A stretch of 64,000 nt of DNA from Epiperipatus broadwayi (GCA_028023455.1 JAQFVV010012673.1:186001-250000), one strand, 5' to 3'; positions 51,602-63,747 are shown, numbered from the stretch's first letter. Numbers and translations: made by a program. Notes: a model not told the origin generated them from the letters alone.

Positions 51602-52059
51602 GATTAGTAATAATCATTACTGTATTGATCTGAAATGGATAGCATCAAAGTTGTGAGTGGAGTGAGTTTGACAATGGTAAATAAAAATGTAACAATTGAT
51701 AAATATTCTTCATATAATAGAGATATATATGGGAGATAGTGACCTGGGCTAACTGATGAGTGCTTGTTGGGGGTAATTTGTCTTTTATTGTATTTTTATT
51801 TATATGAATTTAAAAAAAATTGGGAAGTTATGGAGGTTATTTAATTAATATTTCTATAAAAATATAACATCTGGGAAAAAGAAAGGTGTGTATGTTTAAA
51901 ATTTAAACATCAGATATATTAATCTTTAACTGAGGTTTAAGGTTTATAGCTATGCTAGAAATAATCTCTAGTTTTGAAAATGATTAGTAATAATCATTAT
52001 TGTATTTATCTGAGGTGGATGGTGTCAAAGTTGTGAGCTTGACAATGATAAAATGTAAC
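51602..52059 (+). mobile_element. Partial-dimer insertion R2, family A, 9-bp TSD
   Basis: CTTTTAAAT at 51593-51601 and 52060-52068 flanks the insert, and the right palindrome arm has a single uninterrupted copy of this target. The insert is a 380-bp unit starting 'gattagtaataatcatta' plus a second partial copy starting at 51982. A hammerhead start (CTGATGA at about 51744) lies in the unit but stem II to stem III are deleted (about 20 nt missing relative to 3433-3475). Related copies lie at 1-300 and 3361-3800. No ORF. A circular or tandem RNA template best explains the 1.2-unit length. Confidence 0.78.
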
Positions 52060-52994
52060 CTTTTAAATAACCTTAAGATTTTCATTATCCAATCATAATA
52101 CATAAAATAAATGATAGATTCCTATTTGATGTTCATCCCAACTATTGACAAATCAAATCCAATTACTCTTTAGTTTATTAAAACTAAGTTATTCAAACTT
52201 TAGACTATAATTGTCAAAGCATGTGAAAGATTGCTAGATTTATTACAGTCAAATATTAATATTAAAGTTTAATTCTTAAACTAAATTTACGATCCATACT
52301 AATAAACTTTAAATATAATTAAAGCAAATCACTCTAATTTGTAACAGAATAAAGCTTTAAAACTGAATAAGACTATAAACTTTATGACTGTATACTAGCT
52401 TAATATAATATTAATTTTAATCATTATTGACCTAAAATAAATATTACATTAAAGATTAGTATATAGCCATAAAGATCAAAATTGTATTCAAATATAAAGC
52501 TTCTAATTGTAATATATTTTTTTCTGTCACAAATTAGAGTGATTTGCTTTAAATATATTTAAAGTTCATTACTGTGGATCGTAAATTTAGTTTAAGCATT
52601 AAACTTTAATATTAATATTTGACTATAATAATCTAACAATTTTTCATATGCTTTGACAGTTATAGTCTAAAGTTTGAATAACTTAGTTTTAATAAACTAA
52701 AGAGTAATTGGATGTGATTGGTCAATAGTTGGAATGATCATCAAATAGGAATCTATCATTTATTTTACATATTATGATTGGATAATGAAAATCTTAATGT
52801 TTATTTAAAAGAATGATTTTATTTTATAATATATTAAGTTGGTGAAAATGGAAAGACATGTTGGGTTAATTGATTTCATATTATTATTAAGTATTCAATC
52901 TTATTATCATTGATTTAGTTAATAATAGTATGTTGATATTAGTGGAATATTATAGCTGAGTTAGCAGTACTTTTATTTTATTTAGTTGTAAATT

Positions 52995-53627
52995 AAAAAT
53001 AAATTACTAAAATCACATTTTTCTTTATTATCCTATAAATACAATTTATCCAACATGCTTCAAACACTTTTTAGCAAACTCTTTATTTGTACATATATAC
53101 ACACCTACATTTCGACTGACCTGCAGTCTTCTTCAGGGCTATGATATAATAAACAAAACAAAATTAAAAACATAACCACATAATAACACCATAAAAATGT
53201 TTTTACAATAAAAAACTAAAAACAACATGAAATATATATATATATTAAAAAACAAATAAATAATCAAACCCAAATAAGACAATTAATATAAATACAATGT
53301 ACAACATAAATAGAAAATAAATATACACATGTATAATTTATATTTATTTTATATTTATGTTGTACATTTTATTTATATTAATTGTTTATTTGGGTTTGAT
53401 TATTTATTTCGGTTTTTTAATATATATATATTTCATGTTGTTTTTAGTTTTTTATTGTAAATTTTTTTTTATGGTGTTATTATGTGGTTATGTTTTTAAT
53501 TTTGTTTTGTTTATTATATCATAGCCCTGAAGAAGACTGCAGGTCAGTCGAAATGTAGGTATATATATGTACAAATAAAGAGTTTGCTAGAAAGTGTTTG
53601 ACGCAGGTTGGATAAATTGTATTTATA
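52995..53627. mobile_element. PLE-type foldback in the right arm of the giant palindrome
   Basis: A palindrome of about 580 bp centred near 53330, plus an unpaired tail of about 42 bp on its left (52995-53037). The arms include 'ctgcagtcttcttcagggct' / 'agccctgaagaagactgcag' and 'tagcaaactctttatttgta' / 'tacaaataaagagtttgcta'. The left arm of the giant palindrome lacks this segment ('gttgtaactagaaatc'), so it is a later insertion. The TSD is not clear. The same family architecture is seen at 42297 and 44678. Confidence 0.8.
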
Positions 53628-54520
53628 GAAATCAGTTATTGAGTTATATATTTTGTTAGATATCATTGACATTGTAAACTTGCAGGGCATATTAAGATTA
53701 TTATTTCATCCATCCATGAATTATTTCATTTAAATATAAATAGAAATGATATTTGACTTTTGGTGCAAGCTTGTGTTATTATAAACTGTGTTGATTTTTA
53801 AGGAATATTAAAGTTTATCTGTGTATTTTTTTTGTTTTTATTTTCATTCCATCATAAAAGATCTATAGCTATTATGTATAAAAAAGTGATCTTTAGTTTT
53901 ATTGCTTTACCTTTAATTTATTGCAAATAATGCTTATAATTTAGGGTAGTTTGAAGTAATGTTTCATTTGTTTTCTATCCATTCTAAATGCTATTGGAAT
54001 CTACGTGATAATAACAAACATTATTATCATTGTTTTATTAACTTAAGTGTTAGATTGATATTCATTGTTTGATATTCATTTTAGTTTCATTTATTATTTT
54101 GATTCTATTACAAATGATATTACAATTAATAAATTATAATTGTTATTCTTTAGTTCATCATTTTTATCTTGTTATAAATGGTGATCAACAATTAGGCTAT
54201 GACTCAGGATAAGGTATGACCCATAATTTTATTCTGTTATAAATGGCATTCAATGTCCGAGTTTATTTTATCCAGTTGCAAATGGTGAGCAATGATTGAG
54301 CTATATTTTCATTCAGATTATACTAAAGTTTTCCTTTCCCATGGTCATTATAATTATTCAGTTACAAATGACTCCCAAATCTGTGAGGCATTAAAAGAAG
54401 AGTATACCCTCATTTTCATTCTGTTACAAATGGTGTCACAATTTGTGGGCATTATCTAACCAGGCCTATTTTTTTCATAGCCCACATATTTATTCTGTTA
54501 TAATATATATATATATATAT

Positions 54521-55455
54521 ATATTGCCCTTTTCTATAGGTCAGAATTGGCTCACAACAGTAAATTATTAAAAATTTTAAATTTTAGAATATGTTCTCTT
54601 GATGTGTTAATTATATTGTATTAATATTATCTTAATTTTATGATTTGAAGCTAATGAAAATATGTAATGCATAATATTATGTTAAATCACTTAAGAACAA
54701 TTAAATAAAGCTAAAAATATTATTTCATATGGTTGCAAAAGCTGGCCATAATGAATAACACAACTATAAATATTTAAAAGTATGTTTAAAAGTTAGATTT
54801 TAATAGTTTAAAACTTGTAGCTAAATAAATGTTGTATTTATTTTTATAAATTATATTATAATAATAATAATTAATATCGTATATTTTAAAAGTAAGTTTT
54901 ATGGTAGTGAAAGTTGTATTTAATTCTATATTTTCTAAATTATTTTTCCAAATTTTATATAATTGTATTATTTTATTTAATACAAGTGTAGCAATTTATT
55001 TATTCCCAGACAGAAAATCGGATCCAATCTGTCTTAGTTATATTAGTCATGTGATTTGTATAATAATAAAGGGTTATACACACATGCTTGCTAGTATTTA
55101 TTAGTAAAGTTCAAAATATTTTAAAATTGCATTATAGAATTGGATATAATTATTACCTATCATAAGGGCTAATATTAAATATTAAGTTAACTAACGTTAT
55201 AAATGTTTAAATAATGTAATAAAGACGAGTACAGTTAATAAAAGTTAAATATTTTTGTTTTAAAATAAACTAGATAAATTAAATATTAAAGGTGGGATAA
55301 ATTCATTAAATATTGTTTTAAAAGTTATTTTAAAGGTATTTAATTAATTTAGTAAAGTAATAATTGATCTAAAAGTAATATTTAGGTAATATTTTTAAAG
55401 TTTTAATACGTCATATTTTTTATTTTGAAATTTAATTGTGTAAGCTTCTAACATT
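54521..55455. other. AT-rich spacer
   Basis: No supported feature. Confidence 0.5.
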
Positions 55456-55550
55456 ATGCAAATTTGGTATCAAACCTAAAGTAAAAATCAACCAATAGAA
55501 TGATGTATTTTCTAGGATATAAATATGGATTGCACGGAGGGTATCAGAGT
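55456..55550 (+). promoter_or_regulatory. Candidate Pol II promoter (octamer, CCAAT, TATA, Inr)
   Basis: In order: octamer ATGCAAAT (55456-55463), CCAAT (55492-55496), TATAAATA (55518-55525), and a TCAGAG initiator-like site with A at 55546, 28 bp from the TATA start. Order and spacing are textbook for a TATA promoter. In AT-rich DNA each element alone is weak evidence; the combination is better. Possible 5' splice sites follow (AAAG|GTAGCA near 55572, CAAG|GTGATA near 55600). No coding exon is evident directly downstream. Confidence 0.35.
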
Positions 55551-57757
55551 GTGATTAAAATGTATTAAAGGTAGCAGAGTCATATCAGAAGCTATCAAGG
55601 TGATAGTAAATTTTAATTTTATTATTTAGTCAATTTTTTAGTGCTCTCGTACAATTTTAGTTACAAAGCTAATTGGACATTTAAAAAGTTTTTGCAAAAG
55701 AGAGTGTAAAAATCAAAATATTAATAATAACTTCATTTAATATGCCTTGTTAATTTTTAAAAGTCCGTTATCAGGAGTATTCATTGAAATCTAATATATA
55801 ACTTCGCAATTATAAAATGGATATACCAATAAGTAAAATGTATTCAACTTATAATATTTTAAAAATGAGTATAATATTTATTAGTGCAGTTTTAATAATA
55901 TTGAACAGGAGAACTATTCAAATGAATAAATTAATTTTTCGGACATTATATGGGAAATTCATTAGAAAAACTGTTTGTCGATTTAAAGTAAAGACACATT
56001 ATTTTTATATAGCAAGATAAGTCTTGTCCAGTACTAATAAACAAGAGGACAAGTATGCTCTATAATAAATTTATGGAAATATCATATTATAAGAGAAAAT
56101 ATTTAATTATTTTTGAAGGAAACATTTTAAAAATATTTTCAAGAAATTATTTTAAGAAAGACTCACGGAAAATATTTAGAAAAAGCGTATTTTATGAAAA
56201 CCTGAACAATATATAGGTTAATACGCGTATATAAAAATTATTTTAAAAGCTGATAATTTAAGACAAGAAAACCTTTGAATGGTGATAAATTTGTTGAAAA
56301 AGAAACTTATGAAGAAACTGAACATACTAATGAATAAAATATGGAATTATGGAAATAAATATTGCATAAAAGTTTATCCGGATAGTTTAAGCTAAACCAA
56401 AAGGAACATGATGCATCAGGATGCCAATACAGAATGTTATGGAAAGAAGCTTCAAATTATTATTTTGATATGATTTATTTATGGTTTAATAATCATTGTT
56501 TCTGGACAATAGAAACATAAACTATTGTTCTATAAACTTTTCCAGGATGGATTGATTATTATGTTATTTATTTTTCAAGATTTTAAAGACATATTTATTT
56601 TATTATTCATTTTAAACTTTTTCCACCGCCGCCAGAAAACATTTTGTCTTGTTCATCATCATAGCAATGGGAAAGGTTGTAGAATTTCTCCGAAGAGAAC
56701 TTTTTTTAAAAAAAAAACTTTTGAGAAAGAAAATGGAAATATTCGGACTTATATAAAACATTCGCTTTCAGCTGAAGTTATGTAAATATGATTTTTATTT
56801 ATTGCTATTTATTTTAAATGTAAATTTTCTAGTTTGTAAGAGTAGGAACATGAGCATTAATCTATTGATACTATTAAAATTCTATGATATAATAATTTAA
56901 TAGCTTAAATAAGAACACGTAAGTAAAAGTATAGATGTATTTTATGTATGCTATGCTATATCTAGTGGATGAAAAGAAGACTGCAAAAGTGATGACCAGA
57001 TGATATCACTTGGTAATAGTTAATGAATATTGATATTTTATGATGCATATTTTGTTTTCTTTTCAGATTGCCTAGGAAGTTTAATGAATGAACGTATAAA
57101 TGTTTAATTATATGTAAACACATCCTATACAACACTTTAAAAAAATTATGAGACTAGTATTTATTTCGGGAATATGCATACTATAATTTTATATTAGTAA
57201 TATAACACAGCATAATAATAAATATTTATGTGATTCTTTTAAAAACTTTCATATTATTGGATGTTCCAAGGATTCATGTTATAAGTTTGTATATGTCTTA
57301 AAATATAGAATAAGGAAGTAAGCAGACTTTTCTTGTGGATCAGTGAGATCACTATAATTATAAATGAATTTTATTTATTGCTTTGAATATGCAAGATAGT
57401 TATTTTGTTGATGTAAGATGTGATAAATCTTTAGGAAATAATAATAAGATAGTGGCTTGGTAGTAATATACCCAAGATGATGTTATAATAGGATGTGATG
57501 AGGAAATATGAATAATATTTTATAATCTTCATGGATATCAGTATAGTTAGCAATGCCCTGTAACTGATATATTTATTTTGGACAGTGTCTATTTTTCTTT
57601 AAGTATTGATGTTTTAATAAAGCTGAAGGAATAGCTTGACATCTTTAATATTATTGGAGGACATTAGACTAGGCCATGCCTCTATTTCTTGTAGATACAC
57701 TGTGCCATGATATTTTTGATATATGCTATGAGTTATACTCTGGTTTTTCTTCCCTAG
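55551..57757. other. Possible intron or spacer
   Basis: AT-rich. A locally GC-richer patch at 56620-56710 ('ccaccgccgccag', then 'cattttgtcttgttcatcat') lies in an 86-codon plus-strand frame (56525-56785) that is Phe/Leu/Lys-rich and unrecognised. I do not call it a gene. Confidence 0.35.
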
Positions 57758-57838
57758 GTCCTACCATCTATTCGCTATCTAGATTTCCAATGTAACTACA
57801 TCGTTCAGTATGATATATTTAAAAGAAATAATAGATAA
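57758..57838 (+). CDS. Candidate terminal coding exon
   Basis: A very good 3' splice site ('ctggtttttcttccctag') is followed by 26 open codons and TAA: 'VLPSIRYLDFQCNYIV' then 'QYDIFKRNNR'. Candidate AATAAA signals lie at about 57987 and 58001, within 170 bp. It is downstream of, and on the same strand as, the promoter-like block at 55456, so the two could be ends of one short gene; the intervening exons were not found. The peptide is too short to assign a family. Confidence 0.28.
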   Translation, partial: VLPSIRYLDFQCNYIVQYDIFKRNNR

Positions 57839-58472
57839 TTTAGAGTTTAAGATATGCTATCATTTGAATGAGATGAGTTCATTTACTTAGAAAAAGTAGA
57901 ATTTGTATAAATTGGAATTGTAAATCCAATAGATCCTAAAAAGGAAAAGAATCATAAAATGTTTTTTTGATTTATTTTGGAAGTAAAATAAAATTTCAAG
58001 AATAAAGTATATAAAACAAAGTTGTTCTCTAAAATGTAAAATAACTTTTAAATGCTTTATTTTGTTTTGAAATAAGTATTGCATATTTTTAGAATACAAT
58101 GTTTATAAAGTAAAACGATATAAACAATAAGCATAGTGTAACGATATATAAATATGCCGTTACATTAATTTAAAATAAAAACTTTAAGTTAGCAAATAAA
58201 AATAAATTTATTAAAAACTAAAAGCTAAACGTGTATACATATATATATTCACACAGATTGAAAACTTTAAAAATATTTTTTTTTAATAAATAAAAGTATT
58301 TGAACGTACTTTTTATAAAAAAAGTACAAGATTTAAAGATAAAATATTTTTGTAAATGGAAATGATTGTTTTATAAATTAATTGAAAAGCAAACTGGCCC
58401 TTGGGCTCTTATATACTGTAATTAAAAAGTCAGAGGATAATATAGATAAGAGAATAAAAAGAATTAGCTTGA

Positions 58473-58590
58473 CCAATGGCCGCACCAAGCCTCAGCCCAG
58501 ACCCTAATGAAAATTATGGTTTAGTGACGTTTTGTTGGTTGAATCTGTGTGGATACTATAAAAAGAGAAATATTGAGTTCCAGTCAGTTT
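58473..58590 (+). promoter_or_regulatory. Candidate Pol II promoter (CCAAT, CRE-like, TATA, Inr)
   Basis: CCAAT at 58473-58477, TGACGT (CRE half-site type) at 58525-58530, TATAAAAAG at 58557-58565, and a TCAGTT initiator at 58584-58589 with A+1 at 58586, 29 bp from the TATA start. The TATA box and initiator are both close to consensus and correctly spaced. G+C is locally raised. A short ORF follows in the predicted transcript. Confidence 0.45.
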
Positions 58591-58676
58591 CCAGCTTTTT
58601 TGTGTTTGAGACATGTGATAGGATGCACATATCACATTCTCTTTTTTTAAAAAAATGAAATGATTGTAATTCTGAA

Positions 58677-58781
58677 ATGAAACCAGCTAAGGTCTCCTCC
58701 ATAACATCAGATCCGTCTTCCAATGGAGATGCCATGGGAATTAAAAACAGGAACCTGGACTCTTCTACCATGAACTATTGA
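58677..58781 (+). CDS. Candidate 34-codon ORF downstream of the promoter
   Basis: Starts at ATG 58677 and ends at TGA 58779-58781, beginning 'MKPAKVSSITSDPSSNG' and ending 'NRNLDSSTMNY'. It is hydrophilic, Ser/Asn-rich, with G+C well above background. It lies about 90 bp downstream of the predicted start site, but three ATGs precede it in the transcript (one followed at once by a stop). The minus strand over the same block is also open (58556-58771, including 'MASPLEDGSDVMEETL'), so the coding strand is uncertain. It could instead be part of a longer spliced gene. Confidence 0.25.
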   Translation: MKPAKVSSITSDPSSNGDAMGIKNRNLDSSTMNY

Positions 58782-59400
58782 ACTGAACAATTTCAAAATT
58801 TAAAAATAATTAAGAACTTCCATTCAAACTTTTAAGATTCAGCTAACCTAAATTTAAAAATGAACTCTTATCTGATTTTCAAATTGACAACTAATGTTTA
58901 AATTATATATATCTGAATTATGTTTCAAATTAATTATAAATGTTTAATTTTTACATATTTGCTTGCTAAAAAAAAAAAATCATTTTCATTTTATTATTTT
59001 TTATTTGTATTAATATTTATCGTTTGAATTCAAATGCATAAATTTAAGTTGGGTATGGACGTTGCATGGATTCGTTAGCGGTTGATTATGTTGTGGTTTT
59101 CATATTCAATTAGAATATATAAGTCATCGATGTCAATGTGACTTCTTATGATAAATGCCATTGGGTTTCTTGTATTCCCTCTGCAATGACTTTGTATTTT
59201 GATCGGTTATGTTTATTTTGAAATGTTTTTAACTGTGGAATCTATGCAGCCGATCTATATTCAACATTATAAAACAAATTTTATAAAATTCATCTGTGCT
59301 AATTTAAATAAATGTTAAATTTAAGTTGGGCATGAATGGCTATATAGATTTGTAAAGTTATATTAATTAATTAGGGGAGGGTAATCTTAGGTTATTTGTT
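58782..59400. other. Spacer
   Basis: 'atttaagttgggtatgga' (59042) and 'atttaagttgggcatgaa' (59320) are a short direct repeat. No gene supported. Confidence 0.4.
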
Positions 59401-59625
59401 TCGTAGTTAAATTGGGTCAATGGATTGGATATATTGGTATAATTAGTAGATGTAGTATGAGGTTCGCTACAGGCAGAATTGCTGTATACACCGCACAAAC
59501 CCTTTGGCCTATGGATGGGATTGTAAGTCAGCAAAAAGGACCACAGTCCATTCCTATGGAGTTTTTTGTTTATTGTTCTATTCGCCAACAGATGTAGCAT
59601 TCCTGTTTGGTTGAGAGTCAATGTC
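59401..59625. other. GC-richer block open on both strands
   Basis: The plus frame 59412-59597 (61 codons, from 'MGQWIGYIGIISRCSMRF') and minus frame 59367-59621 (84 codons, containing 'YNPIHRPKGLCGVYSN') overlap. Composition differs from the flanks, so this may be an exon or an old element. I cannot decide the strand or recognise a family. A 'attgtaagt' splice-donor-like site lies at about 59521. Confidence 0.25.
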
Positions 59626-62600
59626 TTCTCTAACTATACTGTTCAGATGTACATTCCTGACAGTATAGTATATTTAGTGCTGTTATATTTTCATGCTACA
59701 TTGAATATATTAATGTATCAGATGGATTGACGCTGGTTTTACTGTGAACTTTTGGCCTAAGGTTAAATAAGGGATAGAATTTTTTTTTTCAAATGCAGAT
59801 CTATGTAGTATATTCATACTCGATGATCTTAATAAAATATTAAATTCATTCATACTCAACAATCTTAAAATAATAATTTAAATTAAAAATTAATATAAAA
59901 ATCTAAATAATAAATGTTATTCCTCAAATTTAAAATGATTATATATGTGCATAAATAAATATTGTTTGTGTGTTAATTACTGGCAGTGGCTTTTATTTTT
60001 TTATATGTAAGATATAAATTAAAGATATAGATTATTATCTCTGCATCTCCAGTGAGCTAGTGACAATGGGCTAACGATCTAAATATAAAATAAAGTGGGA
60101 TCTTAACAGTGCATATCTGCCTACTTTATAAATTTTTCTAGGTTCAAATGCCTAGATGGCGCCCTTGTAGTGCAGATTACAGTAAGATTCGATTTTCACT
60201 TTCTTTTGGATCGTTATAATAGGTATAATTTTATATTTATTAAATAATAGGGAATGTATCAGTAGTTACAATTATATAATATTACAGTGATATCAAGTGG
60301 GATATGTTATGTTTGATGATCACAATGCAGTGAACAATATTAACCACACAATTTAATAATAAATTAATAGTAGATATCTTGTATAATATTTTCTTTTAAC
60401 ATTGCGGAATGAAATTGTTTGTTTTTTAAAAAGAGCCATACTCATGATTAGAATTCTTATTTTGTTTTTCCGTACTATGTTTCTATGGATGTTCTAAAAG
60501 AAGCATAGCTTAAATAATAGTTAAAGATGATATATTTTAAAATAGGTAATAAAATGTAATTGTATCATAGGATTGATTTCAAAAGATAAATAAAATGGTA
60601 TTATTTTATTGTTATTATTTTAAGTCAGATGAAGACTTAAATAAATTCTAAAATGTTTTTTAATAACTAAGTAATAAAAAATGTCGAACGGTGTAAATGA
60701 GGATATCCGATGTAAATACTGTAAATAAATTGTTTATTTATATTATTGTTTATAATAAACTTTGTTAAATTTGTTTATTCAAAATTTGTGTGTCTGATTA
60801 TTTATTTTTCCCATCATCATCACCATGCATCTAAAAACACAGAGTCGCTAAATCAAACATATAATTTTGCACAAAGATAAATAAAGAATTATTTTAAGAA
60901 TTCGAATATTTCTTGGTATTCATTTAATTAAGTAATCCTATTTTACATTATCTTATGGTCATAAATTAGTTATCATAATAGTACATTGAATTATATGCTA
61001 TCCGTTGCCACACACTTTTATTTGTCAGATTATAAATGCTACCACATATTTTCTTACATTATTATATGGAGATAAAAGATTATATTATGGCATTTTATTA
61101 TTTTATTATGGTAATAAAATTATAGTGAAGAAAGAGATATACAGAATTAGTTCATACAATAAAGAATATTATTATTATTTGTTATTATTAGTTTAAACGT
61201 AGTAGAGTATGACATAAAAATCCCTTATCATGTTTTACTACAGTGATTTGTTTATCTTAGAATAAATTTTATGAACCTGAGATTTTTATTGAGCTAAATT
61301 TAGTATATAAAATAATTAAGATTTAATTATTAGTTTAATCTTAATGAATAGGATTTATTAAAGTCGTAAGGATACTATAAGTTTGTTATTTGAAATAGTA
61401 ATAAGGGGGGATAGTGTTCTTATGCCATTGAGGTAGTATCCTGTGGGATATTGGCTCAAAGTAATCTTTCTTGTCACCTGTATTTTCACTTCCAAGTCTC
61501 ATGAAAAATATACAAATATTTATTGATTTATTTTATAAACTAAACCTTATTCTTATTTTGAATTTGAGCTAGTGGAACATTTTAATTTTAATGCAGGATA
61601 TTTTATTTATTAATTATTTGCATCGAACCAAACGTAATCATTAACTGAGCTAACCCATTTTTATTTAATATTATATTGTCCAGAAGTGAATGTACAAACG
61701 ATAGGTTAGAATATATATATATATATATATTGTAACAGGATGGGGGTATCAAAATAGAAAAATGTAAGTGGAGCTGGGGTGATGGAAACATCATCATCAC
61801 TACCAGTCCATTTAAAATGAAATATTTCATTTAATTTACAAAGTATATATAAGTATATAGTATTTTATAAGAGCATGAGATTAGAGATCATTGAGAGATC
61901 AAAAGCTAACTCATAAGAGCAACTAAAGCATAATTATTATCAACCAGCATTATAAAGTAAATATCAGTATAAGTAAATACTAGAGAGAAATAACCATCCA
62001 TCATCATCATTGATGGGAATAAATAAATTAGTACAATAAAATATATAAATCAACAGTCAACCTTGTGACTGGATTGAAAATGGGTCTTCTGTAGACCAGG
62101 CTAACTATTGAGCCTTTGCCAGCTTGGGCAATTATATAAACATAATTTGGATGCACCAGCTTAGTGCCCATCCATTAAAAGTACACAGTAATCAGAAATC
62201 AAATTATGTTGGGACATTTAAAACATGCTGATCATCATCAATGTTCTGGCCACTTAGTACCATTAATGTACTGGCCAACTATAAAATTAAATTTTTAATA
62301 ACACTAAAGTAAAATAAAAAAAATAATTGTGCATGGGCTTTAAAGAGTATCCTCTTTTGCACCAACCAGGATGATGATTGATCATCACTGGATGCCCAAA
62401 GCACTAAGCACACCCCCATTTATCCGTGTCCGAAATCTAGCTCAGAGAACATAAAGCTCTATTACTGTATGTGAACAAGAGATGATGGAATACAATTTTA
62501 ATAATTAAATACAAGTTTATTAATAACAATAAAAAAATAAATGATATTTAAGGTCTTATAAGGGTTCTGATTTTGAAAAGTATACATTGAGTTACATGAT

Positions 62601-63169
62601 TAATAAATTAGGTTTATTTAAAACCCATTCAGCACACAGGCATGTGGCTTGATACAAAATAAACACGTTTGAATTAACATTTAATTTAGAAAAATGATCA
62701 AAATTTTACACATAAGTGTCTATCTGACACGCATTATTATTTACAATACAATTGACATATATACGCACACATATGTGTGTGCGTGAAATAACCTATTTGA
62801 CTTATTATAAAATAATTATCAAATTCTTAAATTATATAAAATACAATAAATGATTGAAGTTTCAGTTAAGTGAAATACATTTTATATACTAGGTTTACTG
62901 AAACACGTATATATAATTTGCACAGACGTGCGAAACATTAATTTATATACATAACATTTGTATTTATCACAATAAAATTATTAAAGATTATTTCGCAATT
63001 TAATTCTCTTTGCTTAATATAATCTTTTTCTTGAAACAAGTACTATCAAATTTTTGACAGATGATTGTTGATTGATTTAAAATGTCTTTTTTTTTTTAAT
63101 AAACGAAATATATAATCGTTTTATAGAATTAAGAAAGTATAAATTTCTAAATGTCTTTCTGCTTGATTA
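59626..63169. other. Mostly AT-rich spacer
   Basis: Contains a short tRNA-like B-box patch 'aggttcaaatgcct' at 60140-60153, a (TA)n run near 61711, and GAT/CAT-rich patches at 61790 and 61985-62005. No gene, TIR or clear repeat can be supported. Confidence 0.4.
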
Positions 63170-63600
63170 GTTAATGCTGATGAAATAGGCAAGGTGAGAG
63201 AGGAAAAGTGAATACGTGAAGTGCAGCTCTTCATGCCATGATAAGTAGATAGTCAAGCACGGACTAAGTACACAATGCCCCATGATGTCACGAGAAAATA
63301 TCTCATTTTTAAGCACTGCCCCTCTAAGTACCTAGACAGATCATCCACAAGAAATAATATCCAGAAAAAAAATATCAGGCACTGAGCCAGCCCTGCTCAT
63401 CTCTTGTGAGTCTTAGGGGCTTTAGAAAAGGTCTATTCATGAGACCAAGGCCTATTCATGAGGCCTACATATACACTGCTGGACTACCCTAGGAGCTCAA
63501 TATCTAGGTCTAGACAGTGCTGAGCATATACTTCGGAGAACCATAAACACATTGCATTGCCCTGCTCAACCATACACCCACCATAAACATAAAAAGTACA
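63170..63600. other. GC-richer block with tandem covarying hairpins
   Basis: Composition is clearly different from the flanks, with no frame open across it. At 63430-63465 two 17-bp hairpins stand in tandem: GGTCT..AGACC and GGCCT..AGGCC, both around ATTCATG. It may be part of an unknown repeat or a noncoding RNA. Confidence 0.35.
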
Positions 63601-63747
63601 AATTCATGCATCACTTTCAAAATGTAATTTTACTAAAAAAATTATTTAAAAGTTTGTCATCATATATAACTTTACTCACCACAGCTGTATATATTTTTAT
63701 CTGTTCTTCTTTGCCTTTAGATAGTTAGCATCTATATAATTATTTGT

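Larger units (their letters stand above)
49575..54520. repeat. Giant imperfect palindrome, about 5 kb
   Basis: The left arm (49575-52350) and right arm (52521-54520) are inverted copies over their whole length once three later insertions are removed, leaving a loop of about 170 bp near 52435. Landmarks are 'gataatgcccacaaat' at both outer ends, 'gatatctaacaaaatatata' / its inverse, and 'gattcctatttgatg' / 'catcaaataggaatc' close to the loop. The outer ends coincide with (TA)n runs. The arms contain many 'catttgtaacagaataaaaa'-like boxes. There is no coding capacity. It is either a very large foldback element or an inverted segmental duplication; the matching TA-run borders favour a transposable unit. 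Confidence 0.88.

Noticed and set aside
60050-60165. Second tRNA-like sequence
   Set aside because: Only the B-box-like part is convincing; no cloverleaf or correct A-box spacing.
63186-63215. CTGATGA followed by GAAA-like sequence
   Set aside because: No stem II or stem I can be drawn, so it is not called a hammerhead.
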